64,000 nucleotides of DNA from Sphingomonas sp. (GCF_017744835.1 NZ_JAGIAM010000006.1:212383-276382), one strand, 5' to 3'. Shown: positions 1 through 9,719, numbered from the stretch's first letter. Notes: generated by a model not told the origin, from the sequence alone. Translations and numbers: made by a program.

Positions 1-1246
1 CTTCGCCGTGCAGAAGATCGATGAGCTCGCCACGCTCCGCGATGCGCTTAACCACGGCCGCCACAGCGTCGCCGCCAAGCTGCGCGCTTCCGCCGTGGCC
101 GCGGCCGCGCGCAAGATATCGCCGCGCATCCATGATCCGCTGGTCCAGGCGCGCATCGCCTCGGTCACGCCCGCGATGCGCGAGCGTAACTCCCCCTATG
201 CCGAGCGCGCGAAGCTGCAGGCGGAAGTGCTCGGCCTGCCGCCTTTCCCCACCACCACGATCGGCTCCTTCCCGCAGACCGCCGAAGTCCGCCACGCCCG
301 CGCCGAGCACAACCGCGGCAATCTCGACGATGCGGCGTACCAGCAGTTCCTGCGCGAGGAGACCGAACGCGCGATCCGCTGGCAGGAGGAAGCCGGGCTC
401 GACATGCTCGTCCACGGCGAGTTCGAGCGCAACGACATGGTCCAGTATTTCGGCGAGCAGCTCGCCGGCTTCGCCTTCACGGTGAACGGCTGGGTCCAGT
501 CCTATGGCTCGCGCTGCGTGCGCCCGCCGATCCTCTACGGCGACGTCTCGCGCCCCGCGCCGATGACCGTCGAGTGGTGGCGCTACGCCCAGTCGCTCAC
601 CGACAGGCCGGTGAAGGGCATGCTCACCGGGCCGGTGACGATCCTCAACTGGAGCTTCGTGCGCGACGACCAGCCGCGCTCGGCATCCTGCCGCCAGATC
701 GCGCTGGCGATCCGCGACGAAGTGACCGATCTGGAGAAGGCCGGCTGCAAGGCGATCCAGATCGACGAGGCGGCGCTCCGCGAGGGACTCCCGTTACGCA
801 AGCGCGACTGGCAGGCCTATCTCGACTGGGCCGTCGACGCGTTCCGCCTCGCCGCCTCCGGCGTGGGCGATGCGACGCAGATCCACACCCACATGTGCTA
901 TTCGGAGTTCAACGACATCCTGCCGGCGATCGGCGCGATGGACACCGACGTGATCTCGATCGAGACCGCGCGCTCGCAGATGGAACTGCTCCAGGGCTTC
1001 GCCGCATATCGCTATCCGAGTGCGATCGGCCCGGGCGTGTACGATATCCACGCTCCGCGCGTGCCCTCGGTCGAGGAGATGGTGGCGCTGATGCAGCTCG
1101 CCCAGGCGCATCTCGCCCCCGAGCAGCTGTGGGTGAACCCCGATTGCGGGCTCAAGACGCGGAGGTGGGGGGAAGTGAAAGCAGCGATTCATGCAATGGT
1201 CGCAGCGGCGCGCGAGCTGCGCGGTTGCGTGGCGGAAACCGCCTGA
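1..1246 (+). CDS. metE: Cobalamin-independent methionine synthase MetE, C-terminal part (cut by window edge)
   Basis: Transfers the methyl group of 5-methyltetrahydropteroyl-triglutamate to homocysteine in the cytoplasm, the last step of methionine synthesis. The frame is open from base 2, so about 415 residues of an enzyme that is usually about 750 are visible; the N-terminal barrel and the start lie to the left. The zinc site of the C-terminal barrel is complete: the HxC of HTHMCYSEF (about visible residues 297-299), the Glu of ISIETARS and the Cys of NPDCGLKTR. The [12 protein letters not shown] stretch that opens the C-terminal domain is also present. A perfect hairpin follows the stop. 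The window also encodes the cobalamin-dependent enzyme (14984-19198), so the cell has both routes. Assignment is secure; how this copy is controlled cannot be seen. Confidence 0.96.
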   Translation, partial: FAVQKIDELATLRDALNHGRHSVAAKLRASAVAAAARKISPRIHDPLVQARIASVTPAMRERNSPYAERAKLQAEVLGLPPFPTTTIGSFPQTAEVRHARAEHNRGNLDDAAYQQFLREETERAIRWQEEAGLDMLVHGEFERNDMVQYFGEQLAGFAFTVNGWVQSYGSRCVRPPILYGDVSRPAPMTVEWWRYAQSLTDRPVKGMLTGPVTILNWSFVRDDQPRSASCRQIALAIRDEVTDLEKAGCKAIQIDEAALREGLPLRKRDWQAYLDWAVDAFRLAASGVGDATQIHTHMCYSEFNDILPAIGAMDTDVISIETARSQMELLQGFAAYRYPSAIGPGVYDIHAPRVPSVEEMVALMQLAQAHLAPEQLWVNPDCGLKTRRWGEVKAAIHAMVAAARELRGCVAETA

Positions 1247-1251
1247 CGCCC

Positions 1252-1287
1252 GGTGCCGCCCGCCATCCTTAGGGAGCGGGCGGCACC
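1252..1287 (+). terminator. Hairpin after metE
   Basis: Perfect 12-bp inverted repeat (GGTGCCGCCCGC at 1252-1263 with its complement at 1276-1287) around a 12-base loop, starting 5 bases after the metE stop. No T-run follows, so it is a stem that could end or protect the metE transcript rather than a classical intrinsic terminator. It also separates metE from the promoter of the next gene. Confidence 0.55.
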
Positions 1288-1295
1288 ATCGTCGC

Positions 1296-1331
1296 TTGAC
1301 ACGATTCGATAATTAGCTAATTATGAAATCA
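1296..1331 (+). promoter_or_regulatory. Promoter with 16-bp palindromic operator; probably leaderless start
   Basis: TTGACA at 1296-1301 is followed after 17 bases by AATTAT at 1319-1324. A perfect palindrome, ATAATTAGCTAATTAT, covers 1309-1324 and so overlaps the spacer and the -10. Transcription starting 6-8 bases after the -10 would begin at about 1331, which is the A of the ArsR start codon. No Shine-Dalgarno sequence precedes that codon, so a leaderless mRNA is likely. Inference: the palindrome is the autoregulatory site of the ArsR protein. Confidence 0.6.
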
Positions 1332-1627
1332 TGACGCAGGTGTTCAAGGCGCTTTCTGATCCCACTCGCCGCCGCGTGCTGCAGCTGCTGCGGAACGGGC
1401 CGATGAGCGCCGGCGAGCTCTGCGCGCATTTCGACGTCTCCAAGCCCACCATGTCGGCGCATTTCGCCGTGCTCAGGGAAGCCGACCTCGTCCATGCCGA
1501 GAAGGCCGGCAAGTCGGTGCTCTACCATCTCAAGCTCTCGGTGCTCGAAGAGGCGCTGCTGGGCTTTGCGCATTCGTTCGGCCTCGGCGCGGAGGCGCCC
1601 GCGGCCAGGAAGGAGATCCAGCGATGA
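1331..1627 (+). CDS. ArsR-family winged-helix repressor
   Basis: A 98-residue DNA-binding regulator of the ArsR/SdpR type. The start TQVFKALSDPTRRRVLQLLR is the typical first helix, and MSAGELCAHFDVSKPTMSAHFAVL is the helix-turn-helix with recognition helix at about residues 38-52. There is no CxC or other metal-ligand cluster, which argues against a metal sensor and for the SdpR-like branch. The stop overlaps the start of the membrane protein at 1624 (ATGA), so the two are translationally coupled. The promoter carries a 16-bp palindrome and the message is probably leaderless. Family is clear; the signal it senses is unknown. Confidence 0.88.
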   Translation: MTQVFKALSDPTRRRVLQLLRNGPMSAGELCAHFDVSKPTMSAHFAVLREADLVHAEKAGKSVLYHLKLSVLEEALLGFAHSFGLGAEAPAARKEIQR

Positions 1628-2016
1628 GCAACACGACCGAAGGACTCGCTCGCGGCCTCTTCTGGGCCGGCTCCATCATCCTGCTGGCACTGGGCGCGAC
1701 CTTCGCGCGACAGGCGGGCTATATCGATCAGGATACCGTGCTCCGGCTGGTCCTCGGCATAAACGGAATCATGCTCGCCGACATCGGCAATCGGGCGCCC
1801 AAGATCGTGGCGCCTACCGCCATCGCAAGGCGTCTCACGCGGTTCGCCGGCTGGTCGACGGTGATCAGCGGCCTGATCTACACCGGCTTCTGGATCTTCG
1901 CGCCGATCTCCGTGGCGCTCATATTCGGCACCGGCGCCGTAGCATTGGGCGTGATCGCGACGCTGGCCTATTGCCTTCACCTGCGCGCGGAGGTGCGTGC
2001 CGCGGCGGGGAAGTAG
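1624..2016 (+). CDS. Small integral membrane protein paired with ArsR regulator
   Basis: A 130-residue protein with about four hydrophobic segments (roughly residues 12-30, 38-56, 72-92 and 94-115) and short polar ends. It contains the polar stretch ADIGNRAPK between segments two and three. I do not recognise a named family. A small ArsR repressor coupled to a small multi-span membrane protein resembles the layout of the Bacillus sdpR-sdpI immunity module, but the sequence similarity visible by eye is weak. The ATGA overlap with the regulator shows joint expression. The gene ends 18 bases before the convergent TetR gene. Confidence 0.7.
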   Translation: MSNTTEGLARGLFWAGSIILLALGATFARQAGYIDQDTVLRLVLGINGIMLADIGNRAPKIVAPTAIARRLTRFAGWSTVISGLIYTGFWIFAPISVALIFGTGAVALGVIATLAYCLHLRAEVRAAAGK

Positions 2017-2034
2017 CGGACCCCGCGGCCGCGC

Positions 2035-2616
2035 TCAGCGACGCCCCGTCACTGCCCCGGTGAGGCGCGTCTCGTGATCGCGCAGGAGTCGTACGAAGGC
2101 GCCGTCGTCGCCCAGCGCCCGCGACAGCACGATCGCGCCCTGGATGCCGGCCACTGCCTGCTCGGCGAGCCGCGTCGCTTCGGACTCCGCCACGCCACCG
2201 CCCTGCAGGCACGCTGCCAGCGCCGCGATCCAGCGCGCGAAATAGGCCTTCACCGGCTCGCCGAAGGGATCGCGCGACGCGCCCAGCCCCAGCCAGCCGA
2301 CCAGGCACACGCGCTGCCCCGATCTGAAATAGGCCTCCACCTCGCGCATCATCGCCGCGATCGCCGCGGCCGGGTCGGGCGCCTGCTCCAGCGGGGCGAA
2401 GATCGCGGCGTCGAACCAGGCGTCGATATCGGCGAGCACGGCGCGCATCATCTCTTCCTTCCCGCCGGGGAAGAAATTGTAGAGGCTGCCCTTGCCCAGC
2501 CCGGTCGCCGTGGAGATCAGCGACAGGCTCGTGCCCTCGAAGCCATGCTCGCGGAACACCTCGGCCAGCGCCGGAAGCGCTTCGCTGCGTTCGGTGAGCG
2601 TGCGGCCCTTGCTCAA
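2035..2616 (-). CDS. TetR/AcrR-family transcriptional regulator
   Basis: A 193-residue repressor. The helix-turn-helix is [22 protein letters not shown] at about residues 26-47, followed by [11 protein letters not shown] and a helical ligand domain. I start it at the TTG codon at 2614-2616, because this TTG shares bases with the stop of the upstream gene (TTGA, the same arrangement as ATGA overlaps) and gives the usual TetR length; an upstream in-frame extension would run through the coding part of the DUF1348 gene. Both genes are read from a promoter that carries a perfect TetR-type palindrome at 3101-3116, so autorepression is likely. The inducer is unknown. Confidence 0.86.
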   Translation of the reverse strand: MSKGRTLTERSEALPALAEVFREHGFEGTSLSLISTATGLGKGSLYNFFPGGKEEMMRAVLADIDAWFDAAIFAPLEQAPDPAAAIAAMMREVEAYFRSGQRVCLVGWLGLGASRDPFGEPVKAYFARWIAALAACLQGGGVAESEATRLAEQAVAGIQGAIVLSRALGDDGAFVRLLRDHETRLTGAVTGRR

Positions 2617-3077
2617 AGCGCGAGATCGTCGAGCGAGGGATGGTCGTCCGGGCGGCGGCCGAGCGGCCAGTGGAACAGGCGCTCGGCTTCGGCGATCGGG
2701 CGATCGTTGATCGAGGCGATCCGCCGCGCCATCAGCCCGTCCGCGTCGAATTCCCAATTCTCGTTGCCATAGGAGCGGAACCAGTTGCCGCTGTCGTCGC
2801 GCCATTCATAGGCGAAGCGCACCGCAATGCGGTTGCCCGCGTGCGCCCAGACCTGCTTGGCCAGCCGATAGTCCAGCTCGCGCATCCATTTGCGCGCCAG
2901 AAATGCAGCGATCGCCTCGCGCCCGGTCAGGAACTCGCCGCGATTCCGCCAGACGCTGTCGGGCGTATAGGCCAGCGCGACCTTTTCGGGATCGCGGCTG
3001 TTCCATGCGTCCTCGGCCATGCGCGCCTTCAGCGCTGCGGTTTCTGCAGTGAAGGGCGGCAGCGGAGGTCGGGACAT
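2613..3077 (-). CDS. DUF1348 protein, NTF2/SnoaL-like fold
   Basis: A 154-residue protein of the nuclear-transport-factor-2-like group. The pattern [40 protein letters not shown] at residues 20-59 and the later [21 protein letters not shown] are typical of DUF1348 proteins. No enzyme activity is established for the family from this sequence alone. It is the first gene of a two-gene operon with the TetR regulator, with start codons and stops overlapping, and its start lies 23 bases downstream of the TetR palindrome. It may detoxify or bind a small molecule that the TetR protein senses; that is inference from the pairing only. Confidence 0.82.
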   Translation of the reverse strand: MSRPPLPPFTAETAALKARMAEDAWNSRDPEKVALAYTPDSVWRNRGEFLTGREAIAAFLARKWMRELDYRLAKQVWAHAGNRIAVRFAYEWRDDSGNWFRSYGNENWEFDADGLMARRIASINDRPIAEAERLFHWPLGRRPDDHPSLDDLAL

Positions 3078-3100
3078 GGCATCCTCGATGCGGTTCAAGA

Positions 3101-3116
3101 TGTACCGATCGGTACA
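3101..3116 (-). promoter_or_regulatory. TetR-type operator palindrome
   Basis: TGTACCGATCGGTACA is a perfect 16-bp palindrome in the 56-base gap between the ScfR-type gene and the DUF1348 gene, upstream of the DUF1348-TetR operon. The ACCGATCGGT core is typical of operators bound by TetR-family dimers. The adjacent TetR protein is the obvious candidate ligand. Confidence 0.65.
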
Positions 3117-3133
3117 AGTATCGCCCGTCCGCG

Positions 3134-4513
3134 TCAATCGCCGGCAAAGCCGATCGGCGACACGCCGCGCTCGCGCTCGCTCGCCACCATCCTGCGCCCG
3201 GCCGGCGGTGCCGAGCGCTGGGGGCAGTCGGGTCGCGTGCAGGCACGGCAACCCAAGCCGATCGGCACCGCCGGTCCGCCCAGATCGATGCCGCGCGCAG
3301 CCGCCAGCGTGCCTGCCTCGCTCGCCGCCAGCCCCAGCGCCACGGCGAAGCGCGCGCGCACGCCCGCCACCTGCATCCCGTGCCGCCCGGTACAGCGCGC
3401 CAGGGTGAGCCAGCGGCTGTCATCCTCCAGCTCCACCAGCTGGACGAGCAGCTCGTCGGGGCGGGCGAAGGCCTCGAGCCCGTTCCACAGCGGGCACACG
3501 CCGCCCTCCGCCATCGGCGATCCGCTCGCGCCGGCATAGCGCTTCGAGACCTGCCCCGCGCGGTCGACGCGCAGCATGAAGAAGGGCAGGCCGCGCGCGC
3601 CGACGCGCTGGAGCGTGGTCAGCCGGTGCGCGACTTGCTCGAAGCTCGCGCCGAAGCGCCGCTGGAGCAGCTCGACGTCGTAACCGCTCGCCTCGCATGC
3701 GCGCAGGAATCGAGCATAGGGCATCATCAGCGCCGCGGCGAAATAGCCGGTCAAATGGCGGCGATAGAGGCCCTCGGCGACCCGGCCGAGCGCGGCGCCG
3801 TGGACCAACGCGTCGATTTCGGCGCCCGCCTCGACTGCCAGCCGCTCGGCCAGCGCCATGGTGCGCGCGCTCGGCTCGAGCAGCTCGGAGAGCTGGATCT
3901 GGCGCGCGTGCAGGTCGAGCCGCTTGAACAGCCCCGGCATCACTTCGGCAGGCAGGATGCGCACCGATAGCTGGTGCTTGACGCGCAGCCGCTCGGCCAT
4001 CGCGCCATAGAGGTCGCCCGCGCCCTGGCGCAGCTCGTCGGCCAGCGCTTCGGCGGCGGCGTCGAGGTCGGGGAAATGGTTGCGCCAGCGCTCGATTTCG
4101 CGCCGCACTTCGCGTCCCGGATCGCCCGGCCCGGCATCGGGCGCGTCGGGCCCGGCGCCGATCCGGTCATAGGCGCGCGCAAATGCCTCGGCCCCGCCCG
4201 GCGCGCCGGCCAGCCATTCCTCCATCTGGTGGCGGTCGATCTCCAGATCGGCGAAGATCGGGTCGGCCAGCCGCCGCCGGATCGCCTCGGCGCCGCCGCC
4301 CGGCTCCTCCGCCGCCAGCTGGCGCGGATCGAAGTCATAAACCTCGGCCAGCCGCAGCATCAGTGCAGCCGAGACCGGTCGCTGGTTGCGCTCGACCAGG
4401 TTGAGATAGCTGGGGCTGACCCCCAAGGCCTCGGCCATCGCCGACTGGGTGAGCCCCAGGCGGCGGCGAAGACGGCGGACCGGATGCCCGGCGAAGAGCT
4501 TGCGTTCGACCAT
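3134..4513 (-). CDS. ScfR/RamB-type regulator of short-chain acyl / glyoxylate metabolism
   Basis: A 459-residue XRE-type regulator. The N-terminal helix-turn-helix (residues 10-65, [28 protein letters not shown]) is followed by an IrrE/ImmA-like region that shows no HExxH, so no protease activity is expected, and a C-terminal domain ending in the cysteine cluster of [13 protein letters not shown] (about residues 426-434). This architecture is that of RamB from corynebacteria and ScfR from proteobacteria, which act on acetate, propionate and glyoxylate-cycle genes. It is transcribed away from isocitrate lyase across a 194-base gap that holds two inverted repeats. Control of aceA, probably responding to an acyl-CoA or related signal, is inferred from family and position. 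Confidence 0.88.
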   Translation of the reverse strand: MVERKLFAGHPVRRLRRRLGLTQSAMAEALGVSPSYLNLVERNQRPVSAALMLRLAEVYDFDPRQLAAEEPGGGAEAIRRRLADPIFADLEIDRHQMEEWLAGAPGGAEAFARAYDRIGAGPDAPDAGPGDPGREVRREIERWRNHFPDLDAAAEALADELRQGAGDLYGAMAERLRVKHQLSVRILPAEVMPGLFKRLDLHARQIQLSELLEPSARTMALAERLAVEAGAEIDALVHGAALGRVAEGLYRRHLTGYFAAALMMPYARFLRACEASGYDVELLQRRFGASFEQVAHRLTTLQRVGARGLPFFMLRVDRAGQVSKRYAGASGSPMAEGGVCPLWNGLEAFARPDELLVQLVELEDDSRWLTLARCTGRHGMQVAGVRARFAVALGLAASEAGTLAAARGIDLGGPAVPIGLGCRACTRPDCPQRSAPPAGRRMVASERERGVSPIGFAGD

Positions 4514-4564
4514 GTCCTACACGCTATGTTCCTGCGACGTTCTCTACCGAGTCGGGCATTCGTA

Positions 4565-4582
4565 CTGTAAACATTTTTACAG
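4565..4582. promoter_or_regulatory. Inverted repeat near the ScfR-type gene start
   Basis: CTGTAAA and TTTACAG separated by CATT form an 18-bp dyad in an AT-rich patch of the divergent gap, 52 bases upstream of the regulator start. It could be an operator or part of the regulator promoter. The sequence differs from the dyad at 4650-4681. Confidence 0.4.
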
Positions 4583-4649
4583 AAGCACAAACCTGAGTCG
4601 AGCACCACGCGACAGGAACACCCTGCGGCGGCGTCAGAATGCTGGGAAG

Positions 4650-4681
4650 GTGCAAACTTTGTCTCCATCCAGAGTTTGCAC
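4650..4681. promoter_or_regulatory. Putative ScfR/RamB operator upstream of aceA
   Basis: GTGCAAACT at 4650-4658 and its complement AGTTTGCAC at 4673-4681 are separated by 14 bases. Read outward on each strand this gives AAAGTTTGCA on the minus strand and AGAGTTTGCA on the plus strand, close to the AAAGTTTGC-type half-sites I recall for RamB. The right arm ends 26 bases before the aceA start, a position suited to control of aceA transcription. Confidence 0.5.
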
Positions 4682-4707
4682 ACTCTGAATTGTCAAGGAA
4701 ACGACAG

Positions 4708-5991
<1,284 letters not shown>

Positions 5992-6002
5992 GGAGTATTG
6001 CC

Positions 6003-6155
6003 ATGACCGAACCCCAGCGCAGCCGCGCCGTCTTCTCGACCGAGGATTTCCGCCTGCTCCGCGAAGCCGTCGGAACGCACCTCGCCAAGGTGAAGGACCA
6101 GCCGGAGTCGACCAAATACGCGAATCTCTATCACCGTCTCGGCCGGGTCGGCTGA
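6003..6155 (+). CDS. Small protein downstream of aceA (50 residues)
   Basis: A short gene that begins 11 bases after the aceA stop, with TAAGGAG overlapping that stop as its ribosome binding site. The product is hydrophilic and rich in charged residues, with ends RAVFSTEDFRLLREAVGTH and TKYANLYHRLGRVG, and has no signal or membrane segment. I do not know a function. Position and spacing indicate it is made together with isocitrate lyase, so a role in that enzyme's control or in the glyoxylate shunt is possible but unproven. Confidence 0.7.
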   Translation: MTEPQRSRAVFSTEDFRLLREAVGTHLAKVKDQPESTKYANLYHRLGRVG

Positions 6156-6183
6156 GGCAGGATTTTCCTGGGGAGGAAAGGAT

Positions 6184-6210
6184 GCCCGTCGGGGTCAGAC
6201 CCCGGCGGGC
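6184..6210. terminator. Bidirectional hairpin between aceA operon and GPH transporter
   Basis: GCCCGTCGGGGTC at 6184-6196 pairs with GACCCCGGCGGGC at 6198-6210 with a single G-T pair; the tight centre must open to form a loop. It lies between two convergent genes and overlaps the stop of the transporter. Short T-rich sequence follows on the plus strand (ATTTCC). It probably ends transcription from both sides. Confidence 0.5.
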
Positions 6211-7628
6211 ATTTCCGCCGCGACCCGCGCCTGATGCTCGGCCTTGCCGAAGGGGAAGCGCCGGTAGAACAGCGCCGCCGCGGTCGCCAGCCCCAGATAA
6301 AGCAGCGAGAAGGTGATGGTGAGCTGGTCGACCGCCGCAGGCGCCACCGAGCCGGGCCGCGCGCCCTGCGGAATGCCCGCCCAGGCGACGATCTGCCCCG
6401 CGAACAATATGCCCAGCCCGGTGGTGCATTTCTGGACGAAAAAGGCGCCGGCGAAGAACACCCCTTCGGATCGCCGGCCGGTCTCGGCTTCCGAATGCTC
6501 GACCACGTCGGCCATCATCGACGCGCCGAGGATCGTCGAGGAGATGCCGCAGACGGCATTGATCGTGAAGATCGCGAGCAGCACGGGCAGCATCCCGGCG
6601 CTTCCCGGATCGGGGAAGATCCCGGCGAGCCGCAGCCAATAGGGCAGCGTGAGCAGGATGCCGGCCGCCGCCATGAAGCCCATCGCCGCCGTGGGCTTGC
6701 CGATCCGGCGCGCGACGCGGGGCGCGAGCAGGAAGGCGCCGATCGCGCCGACCATCAGGATCACGCCCAGCCACTGGAAGTCGGCGCCGCGGAAGCCCCA
6801 GACATGGCTGTAGAGATAGTTGGACAGCGCAAAGCTCACGCCCTGTGCAGTGTAATAGCAGAGCCCCGCGGCCATCAGCACCGCGAAGGCCGGGTTGCGC
6901 ACCGTCTCGGCCAGCTCGCGGAAATGCCCCGCGATCGATCCTTCGCCGGGCTCGGGCTTCTGCAGCCGCGGAATCTGGTGGTGCGTGCCGATCGCCGAGA
7001 CGAGGATCGCGACCAGCATCGCCGCCGCGCCGCAGATCGAGAAGCCGACATAGCCCTGGCGGTTGAGCAGTCCGTTCGCCTGGCCGGGTTCGGGCGCGAG
7101 GAACACGCCATAGGAGACCATCAGCATCGCCATGCCGCCCGCCCAGCCGAACAGGTAGCGATAGGCCATGATCCGCGTGCGCTCGTCGTAATCGGTCGAA
7201 AGCTCGGGGCTGAGCGCCTGCGACGGCACCTCATAGGCCGAGACGGTGGCGCGGACGAACACCGACAGGCCGAACACCCACAGCAGCATCGCGGCGTGCG
7301 AAAGCGCCGGCGGGTTCCACAGCAGCAGCCAGCCGAGCACGATCGGGATCGCGGCCGCGTACATCCACGGGTGGCGTCTCCCCCAGCGGCTCCGCGTGCG
7401 ATCGGAAAGCGCGCCGATCGCGGGATCGATGAAGGCGTCGAGCAGCAGTGCGCACATGATCGCGAGCCCGACCTCGGCCGCCGGCAGCCCCATCACCTGG
7501 TTGAAGAAGAACAGCAGGAAGGTCGAGAAGCCGAAGTCCTTCACGCCATAGGCAGCGGCGCCGAAGCCATAGGCGAGCATCGTCGCCTGGGGCACGCGCC
7601 CGGCGCGCGTCTGGATCGGGTCCGGCAT
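6195..7628 (-). CDS. GPH-family (glycoside/hexuronide:cation) MFS transporter
   Basis: A 477-residue inner-membrane transporter with about 12 membrane segments. The start region AYGFGAAAYGVKDFGFSTFLLFFFNQVMGL and the loop DPAIGALSDRTRSRWGRRHPWMYAAAIP are hallmarks of the glycoside-pentoside-hexuronide:cation symporters, which import sugars with sodium or protons. The start at 7628 (MPDPIQTRAGR) gives the usual family length. It is alone on its strand, divergent from the acyl-CoA dehydrogenase. No sugar-degrading gene adjoins it, so the substrate cannot be named. Confidence 0.88.
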   Translation of the reverse strand: MPDPIQTRAGRVPQATMLAYGFGAAAYGVKDFGFSTFLLFFFNQVMGLPAAEVGLAIMCALLLDAFIDPAIGALSDRTRSRWGRRHPWMYAAAIPIVLGWLLLWNPPALSHAAMLLWVFGLSVFVRATVSAYEVPSQALSPELSTDYDERTRIMAYRYLFGWAGGMAMLMVSYGVFLAPEPGQANGLLNRQGYVGFSICGAAAMLVAILVSAIGTHHQIPRLQKPEPGEGSIAGHFRELAETVRNPAFAVLMAAGLCYYTAQGVSFALSNYLYSHVWGFRGADFQWLGVILMVGAIGAFLLAPRVARRIGKPTAAMGFMAAAGILLTLPYWLRLAGIFPDPGSAGMLPVLLAIFTINAVCGISSTILGASMMADVVEHSEAETGRRSEGVFFAGAFFVQKCTTGLGILFAGQIVAWAGIPQGARPGSVAPAAVDQLTITFSLLYLGLATAAALFYRRFPFGKAEHQARVAAEMPAGV

Positions 7629-7708
7629 TGCATCCTCCCGCACAGTCGCAGCCAGCATAGGGCCGCGCGGGAACCCGTCAACCGCGGGATTGGAATATCG
7701 GGTATGGC

Positions 7709-7736
7709 TTGATCGGCTCCAAATCATAGATATATC
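7709..7736 (+). promoter_or_regulatory. Promoter of the acyl-CoA dehydrogenase gene
   Basis: TTGATC at 7709-7714, a 16-base spacer and TATATC at 7731-7736. The start would fall near 7743, leaving a leader of about 25 bases that contains AGGAA (7755-7759), 8 bases before the ATG at 7768. Confidence 0.45.
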
Positions 7737-7767
7737 CGCATGCGTTCGAACAACAGGAACGGCCGGC

Positions 7768-8913
7768 ATGGCGCTCGATCCCGAAGTCTTCGATTCGCTG
7801 CTCGATACCGTCCGCCGCTTCGTGGCCGAGCGCCTGCGCCCGCTCGAAGCCGAGGTCGAGGCCGCCGACGCGGTGCCCGACGAAGTGGTCCGCGAGATGC
7901 GCGAGCTCGGCCTGTTCGGCCTGTCGATCGCCGAGGAATATGGCGGTCTGGGCCTGACGATGCTCGAGGAGTGCCGCGTCGCGATCGAGCTCGGCCGCAC
8001 CACGCCCGCCTTCCGCTCGACCTTCGGCACCAATGTCGGGATCGGCAGCCAGGGGCTGGTGATGGCCGGCACGCCTGAGCAGAAGGCCGAATGGCTGCCG
8101 CGCATCGCCAGCGGCGAGATCGTCACCAGCTTCGCGCTCACCGAGCCCGACGTCGGATCCGACAGCGGCGCAGTGCAGACCCGCGCGGTCCGCGACGGCG
8201 ATGTCTATCGCCTGAGCGGTACGAAGCGCTTCATCACCAACGCCGACAAGGCCCAGCTCTTCACCGTGATGGCGCGCACCTCGGACGATCCGGGCGGGCG
8301 CGGCGTCTCCGCCTTTCTGGTGCCGCGCGACCTGGCCGGCGTCTCGATCGGCGAGCCCGAGAAGAAGATGGGCCAGAAGGGCGCGCGCGTCGCCGATGTG
8401 GTGTTCGACGACGTGGCCGTTCCCGTCGCCAATCGGCTGGGCGAGGAAGGCCAGGGCTTCCGCATCGCGATGCAGGTGCTCGATCGCGGCCGGCTGCACA
8501 TCTCGGCGGTGTGCGTCGGCGTCGCCGAGCGGCTGATCGCGGACTGCGTCGCTTATGCCAGCGAGCGCAGGCAGTTCGGCAAGCCGATCGCCGAGCACCA
8601 GCTGATCCAGGCGATGCTCGCCGATTCGAAGACCGAGGCGCTCGCCGCCCGCGCGCTGGTGCTGGAGACGGCGGCGAAGAAGGACGCGGGCGAGAACACC
8701 ACGATGGAGGCCGCCGCGGCCAAATATTTCGCCAGCGAGATGGTCGGCCGCGTCGCCGATCGCGCGGTGCAGATCTTCGGCGGCGCGGGCTATATCGCCG
8801 ATTACGGCATCGAGCGGCTCTACCGCGACGTGCGGCTGTTCCGGATCTATGAGGGCACCAGCCAGATCCAGCAGCTCATCATCGCGCGCGAGACGCTCAA
8901 GCGGGGAGGATAA
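7768..8913 (+). CDS. Acyl-CoA dehydrogenase
   Basis: An FAD enzyme of 381 residues that oxidises an acyl-CoA to the 2-enoyl-CoA. The three domains are in order: helical N-terminus (1-110), beta domain with FALTEPDVGSDSGAVQTRA (about 125-145) and the C-terminal helical domain ending RIYEGTSQIQQLIIARETL, whose Glu in YEGT is the usual catalytic base. The start at 7768 has AGGAA in place and the normal length. The downstream dehydrogenase starts 1 base after the stop, so both form an operon for acyl-CoA oxidation. The chain length or branched substrate cannot be read from the sequence. Confidence 0.93.
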   Translation: MALDPEVFDSLLDTVRRFVAERLRPLEAEVEAADAVPDEVVREMRELGLFGLSIAEEYGGLGLTMLEECRVAIELGRTTPAFRSTFGTNVGIGSQGLVMAGTPEQKAEWLPRIASGEIVTSFALTEPDVGSDSGAVQTRAVRDGDVYRLSGTKRFITNADKAQLFTVMARTSDDPGGRGVSAFLVPRDLAGVSIGEPEKKMGQKGARVADVVFDDVAVPVANRLGEEGQGFRIAMQVLDRGRLHISAVCVGVAERLIADCVAYASERRQFGKPIAEHQLIQAMLADSKTEALAARALVLETAAKKDAGENTTMEAAAAKYFASEMVGRVADRAVQIFGGAGYIADYGIERLYRDVRLFRIYEGTSQIQQLIIARETLKRGG

Positions 8914-8914
8914 A

Positions 8915-9703
8915 ATGGACACGACTTCGCTGTTCCGGCTCGACGGCCGCATCGCCCTGGTCACGGGCGGCTCGCGCGGGATCGGGCGGATGATCGCTTC
9001 GGGCTTCGTCGCGCAGGGGGCGAAGGTCTATGTCTCGTCGCGCAAGCCCGAGGCGTGCGAGGAGACTGCCGCGGCGCTGGGTCCCGACTGCATCGCGCTG
9101 CCGCACGACATCTCGACCGTGGAAGGCTGCAAGGCGCTGGCCGCCGACCTGGCGGCGCGCGAGCAGCGGCTCGACATATTGGTCAACAACGCCGGCGCGG
9201 CCTGGGGCGAGGCGTTCGACAGCTTCCCCGAAGGCGGCTGGGACAAGGTGATGGACCTCAACGTCAAGTCGCCCTTCTTCCTGACCCAGGCGCTCCACGC
9301 GCTGCTCAGGGCGGGCGCTTCGGCCGGGCGTCCCGCCAAGGTGATCAACATTACCTCGATCGACGGCCAGCGCGTCAATCCGTGGCAGACCTACAGCTAT
9401 CAGGCGTCCAAGGCCGCGCTGATCCATCTCACGCGCCGCATGGCGGCCGAGCTGATCCGCGAGCATATCGTCGTCTCGTCGCTCGCGCCCGGCGCCTTCC
9501 CGAGCGACATGAACAAGGCCGCGCGCGATCATGGCGGCGACGTCGCCCGGCGCATCCCCGCAGGCCGGATCGGCGTCGACGAGGACATGGCTGGCGCCGC
9601 CATCTACCTCGCCAGCCGCGCGGGGGACTATGTGGTGGGCGAGACGCTCACCGTCGACGGCGGCATCGTCAACGCCAGCCTGGGCGGGAGCATCGACGTC
9701 TGA
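8915..9703 (+). CDS. Short-chain dehydrogenase/reductase
   Basis: A 262-residue classical SDR that uses NAD(P)H. The cofactor motif TGGSRGIG lies at about residues 16-23, NNAGAAWGE at about 92-100, the catalytic Ser in NITSIDG and the YxxxK pair in YSYQASKAALIHL (Tyr at about 161). A strong ribosome site, GGGGAGGA, overlaps the end of the acyl-CoA dehydrogenase. The pairing suggests a 3-hydroxyacyl-CoA or related oxidation after the dehydrogenase, but SDR substrates are not readable from sequence. The gene converges with nnrD. Confidence 0.92.
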   Translation: MDTTSLFRLDGRIALVTGGSRGIGRMIASGFVAQGAKVYVSSRKPEACEETAAALGPDCIALPHDISTVEGCKALAADLAAREQRLDILVNNAGAAWGEAFDSFPEGGWDKVMDLNVKSPFFLTQALHALLRAGASAGRPAKVINITSIDGQRVNPWQTYSYQASKAALIHLTRRMAAELIREHIVVSSLAPGAFPSDMNKAARDHGGDVARRIPAGRIGVDEDMAGAAIYLASRAGDYVVGETLTVDGGIVNASLGGSIDV

Positions 9704-9719
9704 AGGGCCGAGCGACGGC

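Noticed and set aside
8..1246. A full-length short MetE beginning at the GTG at base 8
   Set aside because: The frame is open upstream to the window edge, and the visible sequence begins inside the linker before the C-terminal barrel, so the gene is cut by the window.
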